24,608 nt of DNA from Treponema sp. UBA6988 (GTDB lineage Bacteria; Spirochaetota; Spirochaetia; Treponematales; Treponemataceae). How positions within the stretch are numbered: the stretch's first letter is position 1; every line of letters begins with the position of its first letter. The DNA is taken from assembly GCA_002448445.1 (NCBI GenBank), contig DJYC01000035.1, forward strand, positions 1-24,608. Direction: 5' to 3'. A program made the position numbers and the translations under genes. A model generated the notes under the pieces. That model was not told the origin of the DNA. It ran no database searches and saw only the letters and a list, made by a program, of their open reading frames with translations. This document shows, one piece after another, positions 7,127-14,148 of the stretch.

Positions 7127-7765
7127 TTATCCGGGTATTTTAGAATTCCTTTTCCACAATTTTTTTTTTTGCCAAGTACGCTTTTTACATTCGGGGCACT
7201 TCATCCATCTTGTGCGGCTCATGTGGGGAGCAAAAAGAACTGCGGCATAAGTGGGCTTGTAGCGGTGGGAGCAGGAGGCACATTCGTAGTAACCGGCAGT
7301 CTGTTCAATCCAAACGCCAACAAGGGCGGCACAAAGTATAAGCAAAGTTCCGCCTCCAATCAGAAAGTTCGAAAGCAATTTTGCATTATAGCGTCTTGCA
7401 ACATATTCACCTGCCAGGCACAAGATTAAAAAGCCCGCAAGCGAAATTCCTACCAAAACCCATTCCAGTTTAAGAAGTTTTTTGGTTTGCAGTTCGCTTT
7501 CTTTTTTTAGGGCAATGATGTTGGCTTCTGATTCTTTGTTCATGTTTTCCATGGCAATACGTTCTCCTTTTAAAAGTTCATTTACATTTATAGAAAGAAG
7601 TTCGCAAAGTTCCAGCATGATGGAAGCATTTGGCAAGGAATTTCCCGTCTCCCACTTGGAAACAGCCCTGTCCGTAATTCCAAATTTTTCTGCAAGCTGA
7701 GCCTGGGTCAAATTCTTTTCTTTGCGGCACTGCGCAATGAATTTTCCTGTCTTAATCATGTCCAT
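7127..7765 (-). CDS. XRE-family HTH regulator with two membrane segments and a zinc ribbon
   Basis: A 212-residue protein with three parts. The first is an N-terminal XRE helix-turn-helix (about residues 5-60, LTQAQLAEKFGITDRAVSKW). The second is two hydrophobic segments (VLVGISLAGFLILCLAG and FLIGGGTLLILCAALVGVW). The third is a C-terminal four-cysteine zinc-ribbon-like region (CASC ... CPEC). The HTH and ribbon would both face the cytoplasm if the segments form a hairpin in the membrane. The ATG at 7765 is chosen because GGAGG stands 6 nt upstream; an in-frame start 48 nt further up lacks this. Such membrane-tethered HTH proteins are known in Gram-positive and other anaerobes, usually without known targets. 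Its signal and regulon cannot be told from the sequence. Confidence 0.85.
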   Translation of the reverse strand: MDMIKTGKFIAQCRKEKNLTQAQLAEKFGITDRAVSKWETGNSLPNASIMLELCELLSINVNELLKGERIAMENMNKESEANIIALKKESELQTKKLLKLEWVLVGISLAGFLILCLAGEYVARRYNAKLLSNFLIGGGTLLILCAALVGVWIEQTAGYYECASCSHRYKPTYAAVLFAPHMSRTRWMKCPECKKRTWQKKKLWKRNSKIPG

Positions 7766-7852
7766 CTGAAACCTCCAAGTTAATCTTTCTTCCAGCAGAA
7801 TAATGTTAAACAAGGAAAATGTACACGAACCATTGGTTGAGTTTAGCGCGAA

Positions 7853-8212
7853 TCAGTTCCACTTTGCCCACACGTCAGGTGCATAGCCAACAGTGGCATC
7901 CGTCTTTCCGTTGCGGCAAATTGGCTGGGCTAAAAGCATGGGGTTTTCCAAAAGCTTGTCTTCTTTTTCGCTGTCGTCAAGATAAGCAAAAGAAGCGTAG
8001 TCTTTGCCCTTTTTGTCTGCCAGCAATTCTACAGCCAAGGCCCTGCTGCCTTCACGCTTTGCAAGGGATAAAATTATGCTTTCTAGTTCACCTTTGGAAA
8101 TGCCTTTTTCCTTAAGGTCCACTTTCTGGAAGGGGATGCGCCTTTCGCTAAAATAACGCTCCGCCTTTTTTGTGTCAAAGGATTTTGAGGTGCCAAATAT
8201 TTGAATTGCCAT
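7853..8212 (-). CDS. ArsC/Spx/YffB-family protein lacking the catalytic cysteine
   Basis: A 119-residue thioredoxin-fold protein of the arsenate reductase/Spx family. It starts MAIQIFGTSKSFDTKKAERY and ends in a region equivalent to the PxxxxGK...GY segment (QPICRNGKTDATVGY). In YffB the motif is GxxxCDTxKKA; here the cysteine position reads Phe (SKSFDTKKA), so ordinary thiol reductase chemistry at that site is not possible. A Cys in QPICRNGK might substitute in some redox role, but that is speculation. It starts 9 bp after the PNPOx-fold gene and is surely in the same operon, pointing to a shared redox or detoxification role. An arsenate reductase call would be unsafe. Confidence 0.85.
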   Translation of the reverse strand: MAIQIFGTSKSFDTKKAERYFSERRIPFQKVDLKEKGISKGELESIILSLAKREGSRALAVELLADKKGKDYASFAYLDDSEKEDKLLENPMLLAQPICRNGKTDATVGYAPDVWAKWN

Positions 8213-8221
8213 TTTGACTAC

Positions 8222-8614
8222 CTAAAATTTTACAACCCTTGGGGCTTCCGTAAAGCTAGAAAAAGTTGCGGTCGCATCTTTAAAATAGAGGACTTCCGTG
8301 TTGGAATCTTCCGCAGAATACATTGCCTTTAGTGAAGGGTATTTTTCCAGCATGTCTTTTTTTGGCTCAATCCTGTCATCGCGGACAAGGGTGCCAGAAA
8401 GCCTAAGCCAAGTCTTTCCGTTAAAGCAGCAAAGCTCCACCTTTGGGTTTGCCTGAATCTGCTTGGAAACATCCTTTGACTTTCCGGTCTGAATGTAAAG
8501 CTTTCCTTCAAAAATATTGATTGTACCGAAGGGCCTAACGCGGGGCTGGCCGTCTTCTACAGTGGCAAGATAATAAGTTTCGCAGGCTTTGATAAAATCG
8601 TAAACGCTTTTCAT
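8222..8614 (-). CDS. PNPOx-fold flavin-binding oxidoreductase-like protein
   Basis: A 130-residue split-barrel protein of the pyridoxamine 5'-phosphate oxidase-like family. It has the typical N-terminal strand YLATVEDGQPRVRPFGTINI, the FEGKLYIQTGKSKDVSKQI segment and the NPKVELCCFNGKTWLRLSG strand pair. Family members bind FMN or F420 or haem, and many reduce small molecules; the substrate here cannot be told. AGGAGG lies 5 nt before the ATG, a strong ribosome-binding site. It is the first gene of a two-gene operon with the ArsC-like gene and is divergent from the HTH gene at 8732. Confidence 0.9.
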   Translation of the reverse strand: MKSVYDFIKACETYYLATVEDGQPRVRPFGTINIFEGKLYIQTGKSKDVSKQIQANPKVELCCFNGKTWLRLSGTLVRDDRIEPKKDMLEKYPSLKAMYSAEDSNTEVLYFKDATATFSSFTEAPRVVKF

Positions 8615-8716
8615 ATAATCCTCCTATTAATAAGCAAAGTGAACTCCCTAAATCTTACCATATTTTTCAAACAAAGAAAATGTCAATTTGCGTTTGACCA
8701 CTTGCCTTTTGTCTTT

Positions 8717-8725
8717 TGCTATACT
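8717..8725 (+). promoter_or_regulatory. Extended -10 promoter for a leaderless HTH gene
   Basis: TGCTATACT (8717-8725) is a perfect extended -10 type element. A possible -35 TTGACC (8694-8699) is 20 bp away, longer than optimal. The ATG follows after only 6 nt and without a Shine-Dalgarno. Confidence 0.6.
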
Positions 8726-8731
8726 TTTTCC

Positions 8732-9268
8732 ATGAATAAGAAAAGTCAGCTTATAGCGATAATTAAAAATTACCGCATGCTCATAGCAGCCCAAAAGGAT
8801 ATTTCTGCAAATGTCTACAGTTTTTGCAGCAACATTGAAGTTGGCATGAATTTTATTCAGGAATATTGCAGTTCCGCATTTTCTTCGCCCGAAAAAAAAT
8901 CCCCCAGGCAAAAAAGAATTCCTTCACAGGCATCTTTTTCTGAGCTGGTAAACACTTTCCGTGAGCATAAAAAAATGACCAACGTGGAACTTTACAAAAA
9001 GGCAAACGTTAGCAAGCAGGTTTATTCAAACATAATTTCTGGCAAGGTTTTTCCTAAGAGGGAAACGGTTATAGCCATTGCATTTGCCCTTGGCCTTACT
9101 TTTGAAGAGACGGAAAAACTTCTGGCTTCGGCAGGGCACTCTTTTATACCGGACGACACTTTTAGCCGCATTGTAAAGGAGTGCATCCTTCTGGAAAAAA
9201 GCATAGAAGAGACCAATGCCCAGCTGGACAAGGCAGGCCTTTCGCTTTTGGGGAACATTGTAAAATAA
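8732..9268 (+). CDS. HTH domain protein
   Basis: A 178-residue protein, probably a DNA-binding regulator. The N-terminal 70 residues are helical with no recognised family. The segment SELVNTFREHKKMTNVELYK, followed by KANVSKQVYSNIISG, forms an XRE-like helix-turn-helix (about 75-130). It is followed by the FALGLTFEETEKLLASAGHS helix pair seen in several small XRE regulators. The ATG at 8732 is preferred over an in-frame ATG at 8639 because the 8639-8731 stretch encodes an unconvincing extension and contains the promoter. It is divergent from the PNPOx/ArsC-like pair and could regulate it. A small lipoprotein gene follows at 34 bp. Confidence 0.8.
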   Translation: MNKKSQLIAIIKNYRMLIAAQKDISANVYSFCSNIEVGMNFIQEYCSSAFSSPEKKSPRQKRIPSQASFSELVNTFREHKKMTNVELYKKANVSKQVYSNIISGKVFPKRETVIAIAFALGLTFEETEKLLASAGHSFIPDDTFSRIVKECILLEKSIEETNAQLDKAGLSLLGNIVK

Positions 9269-9302
9269 TGCCGGCGGGCTTAAACGCAAGGAGATTTATC
9301 TA

Positions 9303-9734
9303 ATGAAAAAAATTGTTTTGGTTGCAGGACTTTTGCTTTCTGCCTTTGTGCTGTTTGGGGCAATTGGATGCTCAGGCGGTGGCGGCGGCGGTTCCGATGA
9401 TGACGGCGTAAGCTATTCAAGCGGTTCGGGAAGCAGTGGCTCGGGAAGCGGCTCTTCCTCTTCTGGCGGTTCTGGAACAAGAACTTACACTTCTGTTGCA
9501 GGTGGAACCTACAGGTATACTACCGCAGCAGGAACTTATATGGATCTTTCTTTTAATAGCAATGGAACTTTTACTTGGAACGGACAGTCCGGCACAACAC
9601 AGTCCGGAGAATGGTCTTTGTCTGGAACTAATATCGATATATACATGTCAGGGAGTCTTATTGGAACGGCTACAACAAACAGTGCTTATTCCCAGGTAGT
9701 ATATATCGACGGAAGAACGTATGTACGAAGATAA
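9303..9734 (+). CDS. Small lipoprotein with Gly/Ser-rich linker
   Basis: A 143-residue lipoprotein. The N-terminus MKKIVLVAGLLLSAF... ends in the lipobox GAIGC, so the mature protein starts at Cys23. A low-complexity Gly/Ser/Asp linker of about 35 residues follows. The C-terminal part is a short beta-rich domain of about 80 residues (GTYRYTTAAGTYMDLSFNSN ... GEWSLSGTNIDIYMSG) that resembles lipocalin-like lipoprotein modules seen in spirochaetes. Function is unknown; it is presumably anchored to a membrane leaflet with the domain held away by the linker. AAGGAG stands 10 nt before the ATG. Confidence 0.85.
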   Translation: MKKIVLVAGLLLSAFVLFGAIGCSGGGGGGSDDDGVSYSSGSGSSGSGSGSSSSGGSGTRTYTSVAGGTYRYTTAAGTYMDLSFNSNGTFTWNGQSGTTQSGEWSLSGTNIDIYMSGSLIGTATTNSAYSQVVYIDGRTYVRR

Positions 9735-9788
9735 AAATTACATACTGTTGAACCAAGTTTGATAATAAAAAACCTGCCCCTTTTGCAA

Positions 9789-9870
9789 AAAAAAGCACGG
9801 CAGGGATTGTAGGGGCGGGCGAAAGCCCGTTGCCGCGAAGCGGTAATGGAGCCGAAAGGCGCAACCCCGG
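9789..9870 (+). repeat. Structured interspersed repeat, copy 1
   Basis: The element starts AAAAAAGCACGGCAGG and contains GGGG (9812-9815) pairing with CCCC (9865-9868). Inside this stem are three hairpins: CGGGC-GAAA-GCCCG (9816-9829), TTGCCGC-GAA-GCGGTAA (9830-9846) and GCC-GAAA-GGC (9851-9860). A second copy with the same order but different stem sequences is at 23638-23722. It fills most of the 263-bp gap between the lipoprotein and hydrolase genes; nothing else is seen there apart from the hydrolase promoter. Confidence 0.8.
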
Positions 9871-9962
9871 AAAGCCCATAAAAAAATGGCAAGATGTTCT
9901 TTAATGAAATATTTGTCCGACAAAGAAAGTGCCGCAAAAAAATTATGAAAATTTTATTTTAA

Positions 9963-9991
9963 TTGTCAAATATGTTTTCTAGTGCTATCCT
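9963..9991 (+). promoter_or_regulatory. Leaderless promoter of the alpha/beta hydrolase gene
   Basis: TTGTCA (9963-9968), 17 bp and an extended -10 TGC-TATCCT (9986-9991) precede the ATG by 6 nt. No Shine-Dalgarno is present. Confidence 0.65.
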
Positions 9992-9997
9992 TATTAT

Positions 9998-10810
9998 ATG
10001 AAGATAAAATTGTGCACACGGATTTGTATTATTTGTGCAATAGTCCTGCTTTTGATTGCGTCGCTTGCGGTATGGCTTTATGCGCCAAAGAAACTGAAGC
10101 TTACATTTGATGCCGCCTATTACTGGACTACAAAGCAATTTGATGCCTCTCCCTGGCTTTACCGTGAATATGCGACTGGCCACAAGTATTTTTTGTACCT
10201 GCCGGAAAAATACAGGAATGACAAGGACAATGAGGCTGCAAAGATTCCCCTGATTGTAACCTTCCACGGTTCCATGGAGCAGGCTAAGGCTATCTCTTAT
10301 GCAAGGCCCTTTATTTCGGAGGAATTCCAGCGCAACATTTACCCGGAAGGCTGTGCGGTTCTGGCGGTGGTTGCGCGGATTGGATATTTTACAGACCCCC
10401 ACAGCATGAGCCTTTTGATTCAGAGCGTCCTTTTGCAAAACAAGTGCATTGACCCGACAAACATTGTAGGCTGGGGATTTTCCCAGGGGGCAAAGTATGC
10501 GGTTGAGCTTGCCTGCTACGAGCCGCATCTTTTTAGGGGCGTTATTTCGGGCAGCGGCTTTTACCAGATGTCTTTGAAGGAACTTTTGACGGTTCTGCCG
10601 GTCAATTTCTACTTTGCTACTTCGGAAAACGACAAGGGCATTTTTGAGCAGGGAAGTCCCACCGGAAAGAGGTGCGCCTTTTGGTGCAGGAATTCGCGCT
10701 ATGTTCAGTACAAGTCCCGCTACCACTTCCACGTTGAGCTTAAGGATAAAACCGGGCGCGGAGACGAGACTGCCTTTGACTGGATGAAGTCGGTTGTAAA
10801 CAAAAATTGA
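9998..10810 (+). CDS. Membrane-anchored alpha/beta hydrolase (esterase/PHB-depolymerase-like)
   Basis: A 270-residue protein. An N-terminal hydrophobic segment (about 8-30, CIICAIVLLLIASLAVWLY) acts as membrane anchor or uncleaved signal. It is followed by an alpha/beta hydrolase domain. The oxyanion-type strand is PLIVTFHGSMEQ, and the nucleophile elbow is GWGFSQGAKYAV, i.e. GxSxG with the Ser in GFSQG. A later HFHVELKD is a candidate for the catalytic His. It resembles extracytoplasmic esterase/depolymerase-type proteins (LpqC-like), acting on esters outside the cytoplasmic membrane; the substrate is unknown. It is a monocistronic unit with its own promoter and a terminator right after the stop. 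Confidence 0.85.
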   Translation: MKIKLCTRICIICAIVLLLIASLAVWLYAPKKLKLTFDAAYYWTTKQFDASPWLYREYATGHKYFLYLPEKYRNDKDNEAAKIPLIVTFHGSMEQAKAISYARPFISEEFQRNIYPEGCAVLAVVARIGYFTDPHSMSLLIQSVLLQNKCIDPTNIVGWGFSQGAKYAVELACYEPHLFRGVISGSGFYQMSLKELLTVLPVNFYFATSENDKGIFEQGSPTGKRCAFWCRNSRYVQYKSRYHFHVELKDKTGRGDETAFDWMKSVVNKN

Positions 10811-10856
10811 AAAAGTGCCCCCGCGTAATTAAATTTATCTTAAAAAGCACTTTTTT
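10810..10856 (+). terminator. Terminator after the hydrolase gene
   Basis: AAAAAGTGC (10810-10818) pairs with GCACTTTTT (10847-10855), followed by further T. The loop is long (28 nt), so strength is uncertain. Confidence 0.55.
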
Positions 10857-10868
10857 CTTAAATTCTGC

Positions 10869-10896
10869 TTGCCCTTTTCCGATTATGTGATATACT
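10869..10896 (+). promoter_or_regulatory. Promoter of the chemoreceptor-GH5 operon
   Basis: TTGCCC (10869-10874), 16 bp and an extended -10 TGA-TATACT (10891-10896) lie about 58 nt before the ATG. A second TATAAT (10904-10909) offers an alternative. Unlike the leaderless genes nearby, this gene has a real leader and a GAGG ribosome site. Confidence 0.55.
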
Positions 10897-10953
10897 TATC
10901 TATTATAATGTCAAAAAGTTAACTAAAACTGTTGTGCCAAATCGAGGTAAAAA

Positions 10954-13017
10954 ATGAAGTTAACGGCTATAAAAATTTGTGCTGCTGCAGTAGGTTGCTT
11001 TGCTGCATTATGTATTGTCAATATTTCTTCCCGTGCATTGTTCAGAAAAAAAGCCAAAACTGAGTTGGAAACCGTTGCGCAGTTAAAGCTTGCAGAAATT
11101 GAAAAATATCTCTTGCCGGAACGAAAGCTTGCCTTGCAACTTGCAAAATCTCCCGCAGTTATTGATTACATGTCACAGCCAGATGACCCGGAAATTGTAA
11201 GTTTGGCACGCCGTGAATTTGCAGCCTTCCAGGACTCTTTTGCCTCACATCGTACCTTCTGGATTTCGGACACAGACCTTAAGTACTATTCCAACATGGA
11301 ATTCATCTACAATCTTGACAAAAAGGATCCTGCAAACGACTGGTTCCAGGCAACCATAGACGCAAACCTTCCCTTTCAGTTTTACGTAGACTATGACATT
11401 GGTTTAAAGAAGACCTACATGTGGGTAAACGTCCTTGTTTACAACCAGGCCCATAAAGTTACCGGCATAACAGGAACCGGTATTGAAATTTCAGATTTTG
11501 TCGCAGACATGTATAAAACGCTTATCAAGGGCTGCACAATGTACATGTACAACGGCGACCGCGAAGTATCCGCATCTCCAGACATAGTGGACCTTGAAAA
11601 AACAGCTCTTATTACTTCCGTTCTGCCGGAACTTGACGGTGATATAGACCTCTTTCCTAAAGAAAACACCATTCATTCAACTGCCCGCGGTGAATACCTT
11701 ATAGTCCCTGTTGATTCCCTTCGCTGGCACATGGTCTTGTACAAGCCCTTCACATTCAGCGATTTTATGTCAAATGCAATGTTCCCAATTTCCGTAATAC
11801 TGCTTCTTGTAATAGCCCTGCTGGTAATTTTTACAATGCGGAACATCTTCAACCCTATTATGGAAATCCGCTCAACCCTGCACGACATTGCAAGCGGAGA
11901 GGCAGACCTTACCAGCCGTCTTAACACCAACATCAACACGCCTTTCAAGGCCATACATGAGATTGTAAACGGATTCAACGCATTTATGGAAAAGCTGAAT
12001 TCTATCATCGGTGAACTTAAGCTTTCAGGACAGCGCCTTAGCCAGGTACAGGACGACATGAAGCAGAGTGTTCAACAGACATCCGATTCAATGACCAACA
12101 TCCGCCTTAGCATTGATAACGTTCAGTCACAGATTTCTTCCCAGGCAACTGGCTTTACGGAAGCGGCGGCGGTTGTACAGGAAGTTACGTCCAACATTTC
12201 TACACTCAACAAGATGATTGACTCCCAGAGCCTTAGCATTCAGGAATCTTCTACGGCAATCGGAGGCCAGATTCAGCGCATAAGCAACATAAGCCAGTCC
12301 ATGAAGGAGCTTACGGAATCATTCAACCAGCTTGACAGTGCAACACAGAACGGTATGGAAAAGCAGAAGCATGTAAACGAGCGTATTGCCCAGATTGAAG
12401 AGCAGTCACAAATGCTTCAGACTGCAAACAAAGCTATTGCATCCATTGCCGGACAGACAAACCTTCTTGCTATGAACGCGGCTATCGAAGCGGCTCACGC
12501 TGGTGCTGCAGGACAGGGATTTGCTGTTGTTGCAGACGAAATCAGAAGCCTTTCCGTAACTTCATCCACACAGTCAAAGACTATTGGTACCCAGCTTAGG
12601 AACATTCAGGAAAGTATCAAGGAAATTGTAACCGCTTCCCAAGCTTCTAGCGACGCATTCCTTGGCGTATCACAGCGCATTCAGTCAACCAACGGAATCG
12701 TACACACAATGCAGGCTTCTCTTGAAGAGCAGCAGGCAGATTCAAAAGAAGTTGTTTCTTCGCTCTCACTCATGGACAGCAACACTAAGGAAGTTCGCAA
12801 CGCATCCATGCAGATGGCGGAAGGAAGTGCCCAGGTACTTGATGAAATGAACCGTTTGCGCAACAGTGCAGAAGCCGTCCGCACAAGCATATTGGAAATG
12901 TCGGAAAACGCACAGAGCATAGTAAAAAGCGGTGCCGCTCTGGATGAAAGCGTTACCCGCATGAACGAAAGCGTTACCCAGATTGGCAGCGAAATAAACA
13001 GCTTTAAGACAGAATAG
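10954..13017 (+). CDS. Methyl-accepting chemotaxis protein with Cache-type sensor
   Basis: A 687-residue chemoreceptor. TM1 is at about residues 6-26. A periplasmic dCache-like sensor follows at 30-270, with the pattern WFQATIDANLPFQFYVDYD and TGTGIEISDF. TM2 is at about 274-295 (ISVILLLVIALLVIF), HAMP at about 296-350 (IMEIRSTLHDIASGEADLT), then a long coiled-coil signalling domain. The conserved hairpin tip that binds CheA and CheW is at 499-534 (NLLAMNAAIEAAHAGAAGQG and FAVVADEIRSL). In the family, small-molecule binding to Cache controls CheA and thereby flagellar switching. GAGG upstream of the ATG serves as ribosome site. A GH5 glycosidase gene follows after 7 bp, so a sugar-related ligand is conceivable but unproven. 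Confidence 0.95.
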   Translation: MKLTAIKICAAAVGCFAALCIVNISSRALFRKKAKTELETVAQLKLAEIEKYLLPERKLALQLAKSPAVIDYMSQPDDPEIVSLARREFAAFQDSFASHRTFWISDTDLKYYSNMEFIYNLDKKDPANDWFQATIDANLPFQFYVDYDIGLKKTYMWVNVLVYNQAHKVTGITGTGIEISDFVADMYKTLIKGCTMYMYNGDREVSASPDIVDLEKTALITSVLPELDGDIDLFPKENTIHSTARGEYLIVPVDSLRWHMVLYKPFTFSDFMSNAMFPISVILLLVIALLVIFTMRNIFNPIMEIRSTLHDIASGEADLTSRLNTNINTPFKAIHEIVNGFNAFMEKLNSIIGELKLSGQRLSQVQDDMKQSVQQTSDSMTNIRLSIDNVQSQISSQATGFTEAAAVVQEVTSNISTLNKMIDSQSLSIQESSTAIGGQIQRISNISQSMKELTESFNQLDSATQNGMEKQKHVNERIAQIEEQSQMLQTANKAIASIAGQTNLLAMNAAIEAAHAGAAGQGFAVVADEIRSLSVTSSTQSKTIGTQLRNIQESIKEIVTASQASSDAFLGVSQRIQSTNGIVHTMQASLEEQQADSKEVVSSLSLMDSNTKEVRNASMQMAEGSAQVLDEMNRLRNSAEAVRTSILEMSENAQSIVKSGAALDESVTRMNESVTQIGSEINSFKTE

Positions 13018-13024
13018 GAATTGA

Positions 13025-14059
13025 ATGGCTATGAAAAAATTTACTGGTTACGAAAAGGGTGTTGATTTAGGAGGCTGGCTTTCCCAGTGTTCAGAATACA
13101 CTACGGAGCATTACAAGACCTACATCAGCGAAAAAGATTTTGCCGTAATTGCAGGTTGGGGCTGCGACCACGTGCGCCTTCCCGTTGACTGGCAGGTTTT
13201 CCAGCATAAGGACGGCTCATTAATCGAAGAAGGTTTTGGCTACGTAGAAAATGCAATCGAATGGGCAAGAAAAAACAAGCTCAATTTAATTCTAGACTTG
13301 CACAAGACACTGGGCTATTCATTTGATGCGGACATTGCCAAAAACAATTTTTTTGACCAGCCTAAACTTCACGAGCATTTTTACACCCTTTGGACAGAAT
13401 TTTCCAAACGCTTTGCAAAAAACGAAAGCATGGTTTCCTTTGAACTTCTGAATGAAGTAACTCTGCCTTCCTACAGCGATGCCTGGAATAAAATCGCCGC
13501 ACACGCAATCGAAATAATCAGAAGCTTTTCACCCACTATAAAAATCCTTGTTGGCGGATACTGGAACAATTCAATCGATGCGCTAAAGGATTTGGACAAA
13601 CCCGCTGACGAAAACATCGTCTACAACTTCCACTGCTACGATCCGCTTCTCTTTACCCACCAAGGAGCACCCTGGGTAGCAGCCATGCCGCATGACTTCC
13701 GGCTGGAATATCCAACCACCTTCAAGAAACACAACGATGCAGCCCGCACCTTTGGCATGACGGACTTTATAACGCCTGCAAGCGATGAAAGCAAGCTCTA
13801 CAGCAAGGACTTTTTCATCCAGAAGTGGCAGGCAGGCCTTAATGTTTGCAAAGAACGCGGAGTTCCAGTTTACTGCGGAGAATACGGAGTAATAGACCGC
13901 GCAAACCCTAAAGATGCGCTCGCTTGGTACAAGGATATTCACGCAGCATTTATTGAATGCGGAATTGGCCGCGCAGCCTGGTCCTACAAACTAATGGACT
14001 TTGGTCTTAGCGATGACCGCATGAAGGGCGTAATTGGCGAAATAATCAAGCTTCTGTAG
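13025..14059 (+). CDS. GH5-family glycoside hydrolase, no signal peptide
   Basis: A 344-residue TIM-barrel glycosidase of family GH5 (cellulase/exo-glucanase type). It shows GVDLGGWLSQ near the start, the conserved HVRLPVDW, the acid/base E144 in FELLNE and the nucleophile E286 in YCGEYG. The His-containing FHCYDPLLFTHQG region is also typical. No signal peptide is seen, so it probably acts in the cytoplasm on imported oligosaccharides or glucosides; exact specificity cannot be deduced. It starts 7 bp after the chemoreceptor stop, with AGGA overlapping that stop region, so the two are translated from one mRNA. Confidence 0.93.
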   Translation: MAMKKFTGYEKGVDLGGWLSQCSEYTTEHYKTYISEKDFAVIAGWGCDHVRLPVDWQVFQHKDGSLIEEGFGYVENAIEWARKNKLNLILDLHKTLGYSFDADIAKNNFFDQPKLHEHFYTLWTEFSKRFAKNESMVSFELLNEVTLPSYSDAWNKIAAHAIEIIRSFSPTIKILVGGYWNNSIDALKDLDKPADENIVYNFHCYDPLLFTHQGAPWVAAMPHDFRLEYPTTFKKHNDAARTFGMTDFITPASDESKLYSKDFFIQKWQAGLNVCKERGVPVYCGEYGVIDRANPKDALAWYKDIHAAFIECGIGRAAWSYKLMDFGLSDDRMKGVIGEIIKLL

Positions 14060-14113
14060 TGAAGCACAAAACTGATTTCCGTGTATGCTCAAATTTTTGT
14101 TCAAGTTTTTGCA

Positions 14114-14141
14114 TTGAAAAAAAAGCCTGAGTGTGTATAAT
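14114..14141 (+). promoter_or_regulatory. Leaderless promoter of the methyltransferase gene
   Basis: TTGAAA (14114-14119), 16 bp and TATAAT (14136-14141) precede the ATG by 7 nt. There is no Shine-Dalgarno between them. Confidence 0.65.
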
Positions 14142-14148
14142 ATTAAAA

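Noticed and set aside
8639..8731. N-terminal extension of the HTH protein to an upstream ATG
   Set aside because: The stretch contains the extended -10 box and encodes an unconvincing sequence; the ATG at 8732 fits the leaderless pattern.
9765..9805. CCTGCC...GGCAGG as a terminator after the small lipoprotein gene
   Set aside because: The stem is short, the loop is A-rich and long, and no T-tract follows. The second arm belongs to the interspersed repeat.
9959..10732. A 257-codon minus-strand frame opposite the alpha/beta hydrolase
   Set aside because: The plus-strand protein has the GxSxG elbow, a membrane anchor and a good promoter; the antisense frame has no recognisable motifs.
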